A DNA stretch of 64,000 nt, taken from Sphingorhabdus sp. YGSMI21. GTDB taxonomy: Bacteria; Pseudomonadota; Alphaproteobacteria; Sphingomonadales; Sphingomonadaceae. Made by a program: the position numbers and the translations under genes. Below the pieces are notes generated by a model. The model had not been told where the DNA came from. It saw only the letters and a program-made list of their open reading frames with translations, and did not search any database. Location: positions 124,001 through 188,000 of the forward strand of contig NZ_CP022548.1 in assembly GCF_002776575.1 (NCBI RefSeq), written 5' to 3'. Positions 18,301 to 26,606 of this stretch are shown piece by piece. How positions within the stretch are numbered: position 1 is the stretch's first letter; each line of letters begins with the position of its first letter.

Positions 18301-19587
18301 GTCTTTCCATGTGTAATAAGCGTTCGTAAACCACTACCAACAGCCGTTCCCGAAGAATTCGATCTTGCTGTCATCCCGCGCGACGATGTACCGCGAGAAG
18401 GATTAGCTGACGCGGTCGAGGCTGCTACCTATCAAGCTCCAAGGAGTGACCTTAATGCGGATTCTTGGGTTCTTGAACCACCAGAAATTGCTTCATTGCT
18501 CCGAAAAATCAAGGAACGCGGCGTTCCTCTTCTAGAGTATTCAGGAGTCAGTCCACAATATGGAATTAAAACTGGATTTAATGAGGCATTCCTAATTGAT
18601 GGACCTACGCGTGAACGATTAATCCAAGAGGACCCAGCAGCAAACGATCTCATCAAGCCATATTTGCGCGGTCAGGACATCAATCGTTGGCTGCCAGACT
18701 GGAATGGACTCTGGATGATTGTAATGAAATCAAGCAGCGACCATGATTGGCCGTGGGCAGACGCACCTAATGAGGCAGATGCAGAATCTATTTTGGAACA
18801 GACGTATCCATCTATCCATCGCCATTTCAAGGCGCTCGAAAGCGTAAGAAGGGATGGTAAACTTAAAGGATTGCGTCACCGTGGAGATCAAGGTCGATAT
18901 TGGTGGGAACTTCGCCCATGTGCTTACTACGCTGCCATGGAGCAGCCCAAGATTGTATATACAGAAATTACTTGGTCAAACAGTTTCGCCTTTGACGACG
19001 ATAGCCGCTACATCAATAACACGGCCTATTTTCTTAATTCCACTGACCCTTGGCTTCCAACTTTACTGAATTCTCCGATTATGTGGTGGTATTCTTGGCG
19101 AAAGGCACAACATGGAAAGGATGAAGCCCTTCGGTTTATGGAGTCTTACATCAGCCCATTTCCCGTTGTCGCACCGGTAGAGTCGGAGCTTGGAGAATCG
19201 ACTGAGCGCTCGTTGGCGGTCAGAGAAGCTCTCCGCGAAATTCGAATTGCAGACGAGACTCTTTTCGATTGGTTGGAGCAAACTTTTGAAACGAGAGCAT
19301 TTCCGGCAATGCTTCGACAATCAAGTAAATTGGATAGTGACAATTTTATAAGTTCTGTTCGAGCTGCCTTGCCACGTCGTCACGAACTTACCCCCGGGGC
19401 GTTACGTCAACTGCGTGACGCATTTACTGAAATCGCCGAACCTGCGCGCAACGCACGGAACGTGCAGATCGGGCATGAGCGCGCTCTTGCCACTATGGTT
19501 GACCGTGCTTACGGGCTAACTGAAGAAGAGGTTGCACTAATGTGGCGTTCCGCTCCGCCGCGCATGCCATCAACACCAATGATTTGA
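15349..19587 (+). CDS. Type IIG-like restriction-modification protein (nuclease + N6-adenine methylase)
   Basis: This 1412-residue protein combines an N-terminal nuclease-like region with an adenine DNA methyltransferase core. Residues about 70-150 carry DVPDALLF followed by ALVEAKRWGRQLD, a plausible PD-(D/E)XK site. The SAM-binding motif DPAMGSGHFLVSL is near residue 525 and the catalytic NPPY motif (VIGNPPYVRHEE) near 892. The C-terminus resembles target-recognition regions of Eco57I/PglX-type enzymes (PF07669). A single polypeptide that cuts and methylates is the type IIG/IIL plan. It starts at a GTG with only a weak ribosome site. It converges on the HerA-SIR2-nuclease cluster, making a defence island. 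PglX of BREX is an alternative, but no other brx/pgl gene is present. Confidence 0.8.
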   Translation: MASLSKAFISSRSGRKLVFQGALFTKDWLVEGITETPEWKNLDDVTVKLAAEKASALLNDLAQRRNPNEAETEEKLVYPLIEMLGWEFISVQQNMTARGRKDVPDALLFAEAAADERAKDLEPWQRFRHGAALVEAKRWGRQLDREGQGEPGIPSTQIMHYLRRAEVVSEGNMPWGILTNGRQWRLYYQNALSVAEEFFEIDLGKIFEFAGSSEETSDQDLSQDHGFRLFLLIFGKSAFLPVEQGRSFHLIALAEAKRWEEKVRKDLAETVFEEVFPLLISSIPEADTERPAEIDSEYAETVRQAALFLLYRLLFVLYAEDRNLLPDERGPYSNYCLTRLRQDIADRRTKGQAELSRSTAYWSRLETIFSAISEGDDELGIPPYNGGLFDPLEIPLLSRIRLSDEVLAQAILSLSHREEDGRQRYINYRDLSVQQLGSIYESILEYGVEVDGHGNVRPREDNEARHRSGSYYTPEPLVSLIIDKTVGPLVDERRSLFEEAVGNEATGEELIALDPAIALLSLRIVDPAMGSGHFLVSLVDWLSDKVLTSIGDAEAIAGPDYASPLIEQIAKLREGIVVNAREHGWPIVEDQLDDRHIVRRMVLKRCVHGVDLNPMAVELAKVALWLHSFTVGAPLSFLDHHLRCGNSVLGAWVRPTMDWLEERGALLANQHLAPLANVVRDMETIEGLTDTDLTEVHRSKELFETVGQSSRPLNALLCMAKSDELMGVLGTNVRRPREGASEIRADGDRRLDSMPEDTQTERTAKAKEALRIERAVARADEARRRFDRAEVMKLVYEGSFGDPSKIASGDTSVLVVEGQVALEAGDDERLQGSLMPEVRPDERRRSLAHDLVREARELIEEQRFFNWEIAFPGVWSELSSVDREGGFDAVIGNPPYVRHEEISSVKPALKKSYSTFSGTADLYVYFYEQGVNLLRPGGRMGYVVTNKWLKAGYAKKLRQMFSEQVWVEFLVDFGHARHLFPDADVFPCVISVRKPLPTAVPEEFDLAVIPRDDVPREGLADAVEAATYQAPRSDLNADSWVLEPPEIASLLRKIKERGVPLLEYSGVSPQYGIKTGFNEAFLIDGPTRERLIQEDPAANDLIKPYLRGQDINRWLPDWNGLWMIVMKSSSDHDWPWADAPNEADAESILEQTYPSIHRHFKALESVRRDGKLKGLRHRGDQGRYWWELRPCAYYAAMEQPKIVYTEITWSNSFAFDDDSRYINNTAYFLNSTDPWLPTLLNSPIMWWYSWRKAQHGKDEALRFMESYISPFPVVAPVESELGESTERSLAVREALREIRIADETLFDWLEQTFETRAFPAMLRQSSKLDSDNFISSVRAALPRRHELTPGALRQLRDAFTEIAEPARNARNVQIGHERALATMVDRAYGLTEEEVALMWRSAPPRMPSTPMI

Positions 19588-19659
19588 AATACCAAGTAAT
19601 ATTGAGGAATCAGAGAACAAAAGATATAACGTCCAAAGTGAATTAACGCGACATTGCTT

Positions 19660-21492
19660 TCATCTCATGCGAGCCGCTACTGCTTGTAAAGCAGCGCTAT
19701 TTGGAAAGTCGTGTGACCATCCGTTGGCAAAAGATATATCGTTCGATGCAGGTCGCTCGTCCTCTGGAAGAAAGGTTAATTTTATCCTAGAAGGAAGCGC
19801 AGCCGCTTCTCCAACAAATAACGCCTCGCGTCTCGGCAATGAAGGGAGAAGCTTTGTTAAACCTGCCATAGTATCCGGCAGAAAACGACTAACGTGCTCC
19901 TGATCACGGCCATTGGTTAGGCGAAGTACCAACCAAGAATTGCATTGCGATAAAACCGTACTTTCAACGTCCGACGGTCTCTGCGAAACTAGCATTAAAG
20001 CTATTCCATATTTTCGCCCTTCTCGCGCGATACGACGCACCGCGTCTTGGGCGGCAGCATATTGAGCCTCGCCCCTATCAGGAACGTATCGATGCGCTTC
20101 TTCACAGACTAGCAAGATTGGATCACCTTCGCGTTCTTCGCGAGTTTGCGCGACTTTATACGAAAAAAGAAGTCTGGACATTACGGCTGTCAACGGACCT
20201 GCAACTTCCGTTGGAAGACCTGAAATATCGAGTATTCTTATAGGTGAATTAGGTTGGTCCGCCTGCAAACCTACAAACTGGGCCAAAATATCGGCCAACC
20301 CAGATTGGCCAACTTGATAGTTTTTCATCAAAAATGCGATGCGACTATCGAGCCGCAAAGTCTTTAACTTATCAAGTATCGAGGCGAACTTCTTTTCATA
20401 ATCACCATCAGTTAACGGTTCCCATCCATTTCGCATCTGGCGATTATTCTGAGCCAAAATGATATGACGCTCAAACTCATCTAGATCAAAAGGTATCGGG
20501 CTGTCGCGATTGAACTGTGCGATTTGAGATGCGTCGGTCTGTGGAGTTGGTCGGGGTAAATCCGGGTGACCCAAACCATCTGATTTGCGTACAGGATCGT
20601 CGGCAGAAATGACTAATCCTTCCGAGTGCATTCTGGCGTGAGCGAGCGCCTTATACACTACGTTTGCTTGTGATGTGGCCTCAAATTCAGTTTTGCCAAT
20701 GACCAACTGACGAAACTCGTCACTTGACATAAGCCAGTATGGAAGTTGGACAGTTGATGCCGCTGCGGCGTCATTGTTGTCCTCGCTAAAGCCTCGATAA
20801 ACAGTTGCCTTGTCTCCAAACGCGTGCCCATATTCGCCGTGAGGGTCTATTATGATTATTCTGGGTTTAGAATCTTCGCTTTCTGGAAAAGGCTTATGGT
20901 TCAATGAGGCCTTCAATATCGCCGCGACCGCAGTCGACTTTCCCGATCCCGTTGATCCCAAAACGGCAAAATGTTGCCCAAACAGCTTATCCATGTCCGC
21001 GTGACAAGCTACGTTATCGGCTCCAACGTAGGAGCCAAATGTGATGAATTTGTTCAGGCCTCCATCCGCCTGCTTCTCTATAGCCGTGTATAGTTTTCTG
21101 GTTTCAGATGATTTGACCAAATATACGGCCTGCAAGGGCAATGGCGAGTTTCGAACTCCTCGATCAAAGTTCAAGGTTGTAGTGGACTTTTGCAATCTTG
21201 CTTCGCCAAACAAGTCGGCTTCAATGACTCTATGATCTTGGCTTTCTGTAATTTCTTTGGCTGCGAATTCTTCGTCAGTCTGCAAACGCAGCAAGCGAAC
21301 CATAGCAAACAAAATATTTCGGCCCATATGTAGCTTTATCAAACTTCCAATCTGACCAACCGAGTAAACTGTACCGCCATGCGTTTGTACTAGCTCGGTT
21401 AAACTGCGACGTAAGGCAATCTTTACCGTGGTTCCTGACACCTCGAACACTGTACCTATTTGTAGATCGGGATTTAGATCAAAATCGTTCAT
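19660..21492 (-). CDS. HerA-type ATPase/translocase of a SIR2-HerA defence pair
   Basis: The 610-residue HerA/DUF87 ATPase has an N-terminal HAS-barrel-like region (IGTVFEVSGTTVKIAL). Walker A is GSTGSGKST (residues 179-187), the HerA signature is IIIIDPHGEYGHAFG, Walker B lies in LLVCEEAHRYVPDRGEAQ, and sensor residues follow in MLVSQRPSDVE. Its ATG overlaps the SIR2 stop by 4 nt, so the two are translationally coupled. SIR2-HerA pairs are known anti-phage systems in which a hexameric HerA associates with a SIR2 NAD hydrolase and NAD is depleted on infection. HerA with a nuclease partner also exists, and here a nuclease gene lies just upstream. Confidence 0.9.
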   Translation of the reverse strand: MNDFDLNPDLQIGTVFEVSGTTVKIALRRSLTELVQTHGGTVYSVGQIGSLIKLHMGRNILFAMVRLLRLQTDEEFAAKEITESQDHRVIEADLFGEARLQKSTTTLNFDRGVRNSPLPLQAVYLVKSSETRKLYTAIEKQADGGLNKFITFGSYVGADNVACHADMDKLFGQHFAVLGSTGSGKSTAVAAILKASLNHKPFPESEDSKPRIIIIDPHGEYGHAFGDKATVYRGFSEDNNDAAAASTVQLPYWLMSSDEFRQLVIGKTEFEATSQANVVYKALAHARMHSEGLVISADDPVRKSDGLGHPDLPRPTPQTDASQIAQFNRDSPIPFDLDEFERHIILAQNNRQMRNGWEPLTDGDYEKKFASILDKLKTLRLDSRIAFLMKNYQVGQSGLADILAQFVGLQADQPNSPIRILDISGLPTEVAGPLTAVMSRLLFSYKVAQTREEREGDPILLVCEEAHRYVPDRGEAQYAAAQDAVRRIAREGRKYGIALMLVSQRPSDVESTVLSQCNSWLVLRLTNGRDQEHVSRFLPDTMAGLTKLLPSLPRREALFVGEAAALPSRIKLTFLPEDERPASNDISFANGWSHDFPNSAALQAVAARMR

Positions 21493-22697
21493 GCAATTGC
21501 CTCCGCCACATCATCTGGAAGGCCATTCTCCAATAGATTTGTTGCGCCGCTGAATGTCCACCAAGTTCTATCATTTTCAACATCGGGGTTCGGAAAAAAT
21601 GGACCACTATTACCGCGATAAAGCCCCGCCTTGCTCAGGACAAAAATTCGTTCTCCAGCGGAAGAATTACCCCACTCTTCAAGCTTCTCCTGCCTTTCAT
21701 CAGAAAAGGCCACAAGCGTTGTCTTGTTATCTTTATGCAAAAGATGTTCAGCGATAATGGCATCAATGTGCTCGTCTCCGAATGAATATCCGCAAACGAA
21801 CAGTACTTGTTGGCGGTTTTGGGATAGCAGACCTCTAAGTCGCTGAAATAGGTAACCGAAAGGGTCTTCGCGAGTTGCCATATATTTTGTAGACTGCGGA
21901 TAGATAACCACATTACCGGAAGCGTCGGAACGATCTGGGAATTGATCATCATGCCTCACACGAAAAAGTCGGCCATTTTCAGAACTACTGCGAAACCAGT
22001 CAATTGATCCATGCAATTTTGTCAGAACTGCCTTGGCTTTTAAATCTTCCCTTTGCGCGTCAAATATCCTTTCATCCCATGCAGCGATTGCGCCACCTTC
22101 AAAGCCATCCACATAGGGAATTAACTCAAGCGCCAGAGCGTCTTCAATTAGTGTATCATAATTTGTGGTTACGAACTGAATGGCTTCCCGCTGATCGTCC
22201 AACCCAGCTCTATTAATTTTATACAATGCGCGCACAAACTTCCTATGCTCATCCACCGTGACAATAGGTTCTCCAAACTTTCCTACTTTTTCCTCTTGGT
22301 CGCCATTTGCGGGTCGGTATCCCCACTTCAAGATATCTCGTATGTGCCGAAGAATAAGGTGGTGAGCTGATATCAAAGCGTCTTTATGAACTCTTTCTCC
22401 ATCCAGCGCAGTAGACTGGTCATTTGCCCGTTCGGACAAGGCAATGAGATCACCCAAGTGGCTCAATATATGCTCAATATGTAGCGTTTCAGGAAGGTCT
22501 TTTTTGACACTGCCAATTAGGCGATACGCCTCGGCATGATCAGCGTCATTTGCTAACAAGCCTAGAATTCGATCAGTTAGCGGGTACATTAATGGTAACC
22601 CCGCTCCAAAACTTATACCAGCGCCAGTGAGCCAAACTTGCCTTGGTGCTCGCAAATGCCGATCTAGCTGCGTTGCTGCTTCAATATCTGAACTCAT
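21489..22697 (-). CDS. SIR2-domain NAD hydrolase effector of a SIR2-HerA defence pair
   Basis: The start MSSDIEAATQ (402 aa) is chosen because AGAGGA lies 5 nt upstream. An ATG 12 nt earlier would place that ribosome site inside the gene. SIR2 motifs are clear: LTGAGISFGAGLP (residues 23-35), FVTTNYDTLIEDA with the catalytic-site Asn at 179, TKLHGSIDW with His 229, and VCGYSFGDEHID near the end. These are the NAD-binding and hydrolysis residues of prokaryotic SIR2 effectors. The gene overlaps herA by 4 nt. The expected role is abortive infection through NAD+ depletion; the trigger is unknown. Confidence 0.92.
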   Translation of the reverse strand: MSSDIEAATQLDRHLRAPRQVWLTGAGISFGAGLPLMYPLTDRILGLLANDADHAEAYRLIGSVKKDLPETLHIEHILSHLGDLIALSERANDQSTALDGERVHKDALISAHHLILRHIRDILKWGYRPANGDQEEKVGKFGEPIVTVDEHRKFVRALYKINRAGLDDQREAIQFVTTNYDTLIEDALALELIPYVDGFEGGAIAAWDERIFDAQREDLKAKAVLTKLHGSIDWFRSSSENGRLFRVRHDDQFPDRSDASGNVVIYPQSTKYMATREDPFGYLFQRLRGLLSQNRQQVLFVCGYSFGDEHIDAIIAEHLLHKDNKTTLVAFSDERQEKLEEWGNSSAGERIFVLSKAGLYRGNSGPFFPNPDVENDRTWWTFSGATNLLENGLPDDVAEAIA

Positions 22698-22812
22698 TTT
22701 TCCTCTCATTCTTATTACCTAACTTGGAATATGAATTGAGTAATCACAAGGTAATAGTCAGCAATGTTTTGATTTTTCTGTATCAAGATCATGCATTCAT
22801 ATTTTTACTGCT

Positions 22813-25227
22813 TCAACCATCTTCGTTTGAAACTTCTGTTTTTGAATTTAGATCACGGGATAATTTCAGAGCAGGTAAAACATGATCATTGCGCCAGGTC
22901 GTAGCCCATTTAGTCAACTTGGAATCTTTACCAAGTGCAACATAGCGAAGCGCAAGCGCCAATCGGGATAACAACGATTGGTCACGTTCGTCGCAACATT
23001 CCATTAACCAGTCGTCGAGATGCTTGGTGTCCGCGTCGCGCTTTAAAAACTTGAAAATTGAAAATGTAATTGGTTCTATAAAACCAGCATGATCGCATGC
23101 TGTTTCTCCTCCTTCCTCCAGATCGTGAACCAGCATGCCCGTTTTTGATGGATCTTCTTGTGGTCGCCGGAGAAGTACGCGGCTTGTGCCAACCGTAGCT
23201 AAAATAGCCGGATCAAGTCGAGGATTGGGGTGTGAATCGTCATTTACCGGAACCTCAATTGGGTAACCGCCAAGATGGGATAGAATTTGCCATGACTGTA
23301 AGTTGCCATATGTGGAATTTATACTTTCATCCTCGATATGAAATTCCTTATGACCATTTCGTCCAAATGTGACCCTCCCATTTTCGCCAACTTCGAGTTC
23401 AATTTCTCCGATGCCGGGAAACATGGTCACCATCTTTGTTCCGGATTTCAATTTCTGGATTTCAGGCGCTTGTTGAAGCATGTTAGAAATGAATTCAAAC
23501 GGCAGCCCCTTCCGGAGTGATAAGGTGTCGATCATCGCAAAAGCGCCGATAACGTCGCCCATCGGAAGGTTTGACGTGATGCCGGCGAACCAATTCACAG
23601 TTTCTGAATGCGCATTTTGATCCATATGATCAGATAACCGATCCGCTAGAATTCGGCTAAGTTCGGAAGCAATCAATTCGGGTAGTCTCCCGACAATGAG
23701 TTGCCCGCCATTCTCATCGACAATAACTTTCACCAAGTTGCAATCGAGCATTTCCTTGAACTCTGAATGTTCAATATGAGTGCGAAAAAACGCTCGACGA
23801 ATGATAAAATTGTGTATCCCACGAAGTACAAGTTCGGAACTTCGATTGCCCGATTCGTATTCTAACATTGCTACCTGAGCTATGCGCTCAGCGAGGTTAT
23901 TTAGATGTGGATTATCAAATTTTTCACGAACGCGATGAATCAGCTCAAGACTTAGCATCGGTGGTAGCATTGCAATTAGGCCCGATTTTTGCTCGGGCGC
24001 ACCGACTACGTCATTGCCCATTGCTCGGAGAACCCATGGCAAACGATATTCTTCTGCATTCTCAGCACCATCAAAAAAATACATGCCATTTGTCGCGAAC
24101 TGGTTTCGCGCATCATCAAACTCATCGTTCGAAAGCGGTCCAACATCAATTCTGATTGATCGTCGCGCGAGTGGAGTTAATTTGTGTCGACCCTTAGAAT
24201 ACCACAGGTTTTCCATCAGAGATTCATCAGCCTCAATCAGCAATTTTAGCCGATCACCAAAACTATTTGAGCTAAGTTGAGCAAGCTCTTGCTGAACTGT
24301 AGCATGTTCTAAACTAAGGCCATCGACTGCCAATACCAATACCGGGCCTTCCCCATGTGAATGACGTTTCAACCAACGGCGAACGTCGCCTTCTTTAACT
24401 CCCCATCCAAGAGCGGACGAGAGCAAATCAGTTATTGCGCGAATTATTCCCGTAGCCGCCCCGCCCCCAGCTTCGACTAGCAACACCACAAAGTCTTCAT
24501 GTGGTTCCGCCACATCAGCCAATTGCTTTAGTACATGAGTCTTTCCGACCAGAGGTGGTCCCTCAATGAAAATGACGCGTGGTTCATCCATCAGATTTTT
24601 TGTAATTTCGGATTCGACGGTACGTGGGATATGGAAGCCATCAACGAAAATAGCGGTCGGATCATTCCAATCGCCTGTCATATCGGAGATTGTGGCAGAA
24701 GTTGCTTCGCGAATAGCATTTATCCATAATGTGGAATCTGGACCAAGAAGCGTTTCCACGGCTTTATTGAGGTCGGCTGAAGACGCATGACCAGCGGCGT
24801 TAAATAGCTGCTTGATAGTTTGCTCATTCTTGACTTCAGGCTTCCAAATATCGCCTGAGTGCGTTTCATATAATTCTACATCTTTGCCATTTGTCACCAC
24901 TACAAGTGGCGGTTGGGGATGCATTACCCTTGCGTAGGACAAGCCTTGTTCGACATCAGCTTCAGTGAGCGATAAGTTAGGGCGCTTAAGTTCCAGAATC
25001 GCAATAGGTCTGTCGTCTTGGGTAATCAAAATATCAAGTCGGCCTTGAGCAAGCGAAACTGTGCCGCCATCGACTGGATGTTGCTTGTGACCGAGAACAA
25101 ATTTCCAAGTTAATTGATGCTTGAGAGAGTTTGGAGCCAGCCATGGAAAAACCAAATTCAATGCCTGAGAAATTCGTACTTCTATATCTGCTTCAGTCTC
25201 GCCTACGGTTACTTTTTTTGCACCCAT
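22813..25227 (-). CDS. PD-(D/E)XK nuclease fused to P-loop NTPase, putative defence protein
   Basis: The 804-residue protein has an N-terminal nuclease module like the R-subunit N-domain of type I enzymes: RLDILI with Asp 65, ILELK with Glu 79 and Lys 81, and QGLSYAR with Gln 94 as motif III. A P-loop NTPase follows with Walker A GPPLVGKT (223-230) and Walker B VLVLAVDGLS (Asp 302). The remaining 450 residues are alpha-helical in the middle (LSLELIHRVREKF to AMLEYESGNRSSE) and beta-rich later (GIGEIELEVGENGRVTFG), with no family I recognise. The architecture recalls STAND-type antiviral sensors with a nuclease effector. It lies 115 bp upstream of the SIR2-HerA pair on the same strand and may be a third component or an independent system. 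Confidence 0.7.
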   Translation of the reverse strand: MGAKKVTVGETEADIEVRISQALNLVFPWLAPNSLKHQLTWKFVLGHKQHPVDGGTVSLAQGRLDILITQDDRPIAILELKRPNLSLTEADVEQGLSYARVMHPQPPLVVVTNGKDVELYETHSGDIWKPEVKNEQTIKQLFNAAGHASSADLNKAVETLLGPDSTLWINAIREATSATISDMTGDWNDPTAIFVDGFHIPRTVESEITKNLMDEPRVIFIEGPPLVGKTHVLKQLADVAEPHEDFVVLLVEAGGGAATGIIRAITDLLSSALGWGVKEGDVRRWLKRHSHGEGPVLVLAVDGLSLEHATVQQELAQLSSNSFGDRLKLLIEADESLMENLWYSKGRHKLTPLARRSIRIDVGPLSNDEFDDARNQFATNGMYFFDGAENAEEYRLPWVLRAMGNDVVGAPEQKSGLIAMLPPMLSLELIHRVREKFDNPHLNNLAERIAQVAMLEYESGNRSSELVLRGIHNFIIRRAFFRTHIEHSEFKEMLDCNLVKVIVDENGGQLIVGRLPELIASELSRILADRLSDHMDQNAHSETVNWFAGITSNLPMGDVIGAFAMIDTLSLRKGLPFEFISNMLQQAPEIQKLKSGTKMVTMFPGIGEIELEVGENGRVTFGRNGHKEFHIEDESINSTYGNLQSWQILSHLGGYPIEVPVNDDSHPNPRLDPAILATVGTSRVLLRRPQEDPSKTGMLVHDLEEGGETACDHAGFIEPITFSIFKFLKRDADTKHLDDWLMECCDERDQSLLSRLALALRYVALGKDSKLTKWATTWRNDHVLPALKLSRDLNSKTEVSNEDG

Positions 25228-25415
25228 TCCAGCACCAATTCTTTTGATTCAATTACTTTAGATGCCAGTATACCACCAACTGCACTTAGGAACTAAGATC
25301 ATTTGAAACACAAACTTAAATTGCATTATGGAAAGTATTCCAAACACATAACCGGCCGCTATCGTTTCGAAAACTGAGTTAGTGTCCTTTAGTCCTATTT
25401 AGTTTTTGTTGGTTT

Positions 25416-26606
25416 CTAACCGTATTGCGACAATCGTCCCATAGTTGTGTGTATTTTAGTTCCAACTCTACCTGTCGCCTCCAGCAGAACAGCATCATCG
25501 AGATGCGCATAGCGATGAGTGGAACCGACATTTGAATGCCCCAGCAGCTTCCCAATCATCGGCAATGTCTCTGATTTCCGCGCAGCAAAACTGGCATAGT
25601 TATGCCGCAAATCATGAATCCGCACATCCTCCAGATCAATTTCCACCCTAAACTTTGCCCAAAAACACCCGACCGCGTTACCCGGCCTTTTGTGTTCCAT
25701 GGGAAACACCCGCGCCTCTCCCTTCTGGCGCGGAATGCTGGCAATAAGCACCTGTGCATCTTTTCCAAGCCAGACTATACGAGGTCCGGTTTTGCTATCG
25801 CTCAGTTTCAGGCGGCGTCCATGAACCTCTGACCATTTGAGATTGACGATCTCCCCGCGCCTGCAACCTGTAAGTGCCAGCAACATGATAATCGTCGCGA
25901 TGATCGGTTGATCTTTGCGGGTTTTGATAAGCGCCTTTCCCAATGTCGAGGCTTCTTCTGGAGTTAGAAAGCGCTCGATCTTTCGTCCACGATTGCGTTT
26001 TATTGCGTTAATCGGATTGCTGTTCTCTGAAAGATATCCCCATTGCTCGGCCTTGTTGAACATAGCGCGCAGGATTTCACTAGCGCGGTTGGCCGCTCCC
26101 GGTCCTGCTGCTCGGGTAAGCTGTGCATGCCAACGAATGGCATCGGCGGGTTCGATCTCATCCAGAAATTTGCCTTCAAAGGCTTTGTTCAGATGCTTGC
26201 GTCGATAGAAGCTCTGCGTTTTGCGGGTCGATGGCTTCCAGTTGGGCGAAGCGGTTTCCCAATAATATTCCAGAAACTGCTCATAGCTGGGCATGTTACG
26301 CGAGCGTTTCTTTTCATCTGCCGGGTTCATTCCAAGCTCAATGCGCAAGATCAGACGCCGCGCAACGCCCTTTGCCACCGCTTCGCTTATGACGGCAGCA
26401 TTTGCAATCGTCACCGTGCGCTGGCGTCCGCCAATACGCATTTGCAGGATATAGACCCTCCGGCCTGAAACATGTTTGCGCACACCAAAGCCAGGAACAA
26501 CTTTGTCAAAGATGGTTTTGCGCTCCGGCTTGCCAAATTTGTCAAAACGATTTTCGACGCGGGCAAGCTCTTCGCCAATGACGCGCCTCAAATCATAACT
26601 GGTCAT
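25416..26606 (-). CDS. Tyrosine recombinase (integrase), second of a tandem pair
   Basis: I choose MTSYDLRRVIGEELARVENRF (396 aa), whose start lies inside the end of the upstream recombinase gene (14-nt overlap). An N-terminal DUF4102-like arm domain (VPGFGVRKHVSGRRVYILQMRIGG) and a SAM-like core-binding domain precede the catalytic domain. The active-site residues are present: Arg in LALTGCRRGEIVNLKW, His-x-x-Arg in HDLRHNYAS, and LLGHSNVGSTHRYAHLD with the nucleophilic Tyr. It is transcribed with its neighbour and probably moves the adjacent defence island, or did so earlier. Confidence 0.92.
   Translation of the reverse strand: MTSYDLRRVIGEELARVENRFDKFGKPERKTIFDKVVPGFGVRKHVSGRRVYILQMRIGGRQRTVTIANAAVISEAVAKGVARRLILRIELGMNPADEKKRSRNMPSYEQFLEYYWETASPNWKPSTRKTQSFYRRKHLNKAFEGKFLDEIEPADAIRWHAQLTRAAGPGAANRASEILRAMFNKAEQWGYLSENSNPINAIKRNRGRKIERFLTPEEASTLGKALIKTRKDQPIIATIIMLLALTGCRRGEIVNLKWSEVHGRRLKLSDSKTGPRIVWLGKDAQVLIASIPRQKGEARVFPMEHKRPGNAVGCFWAKFRVEIDLEDVRIHDLRHNYASFAARKSETLPMIGKLLGHSNVGSTHRYAHLDDAVLLEATGRVGTKIHTTMGRLSQYG

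Noticed and set aside
15349..19587. BREX or DISARM system
   Set aside because: Only one methylase-type protein is present. BrxA/B/C/L/PglZ and DrmA/B/C are absent, so a stand-alone type IIG-like enzyme is the better reading.
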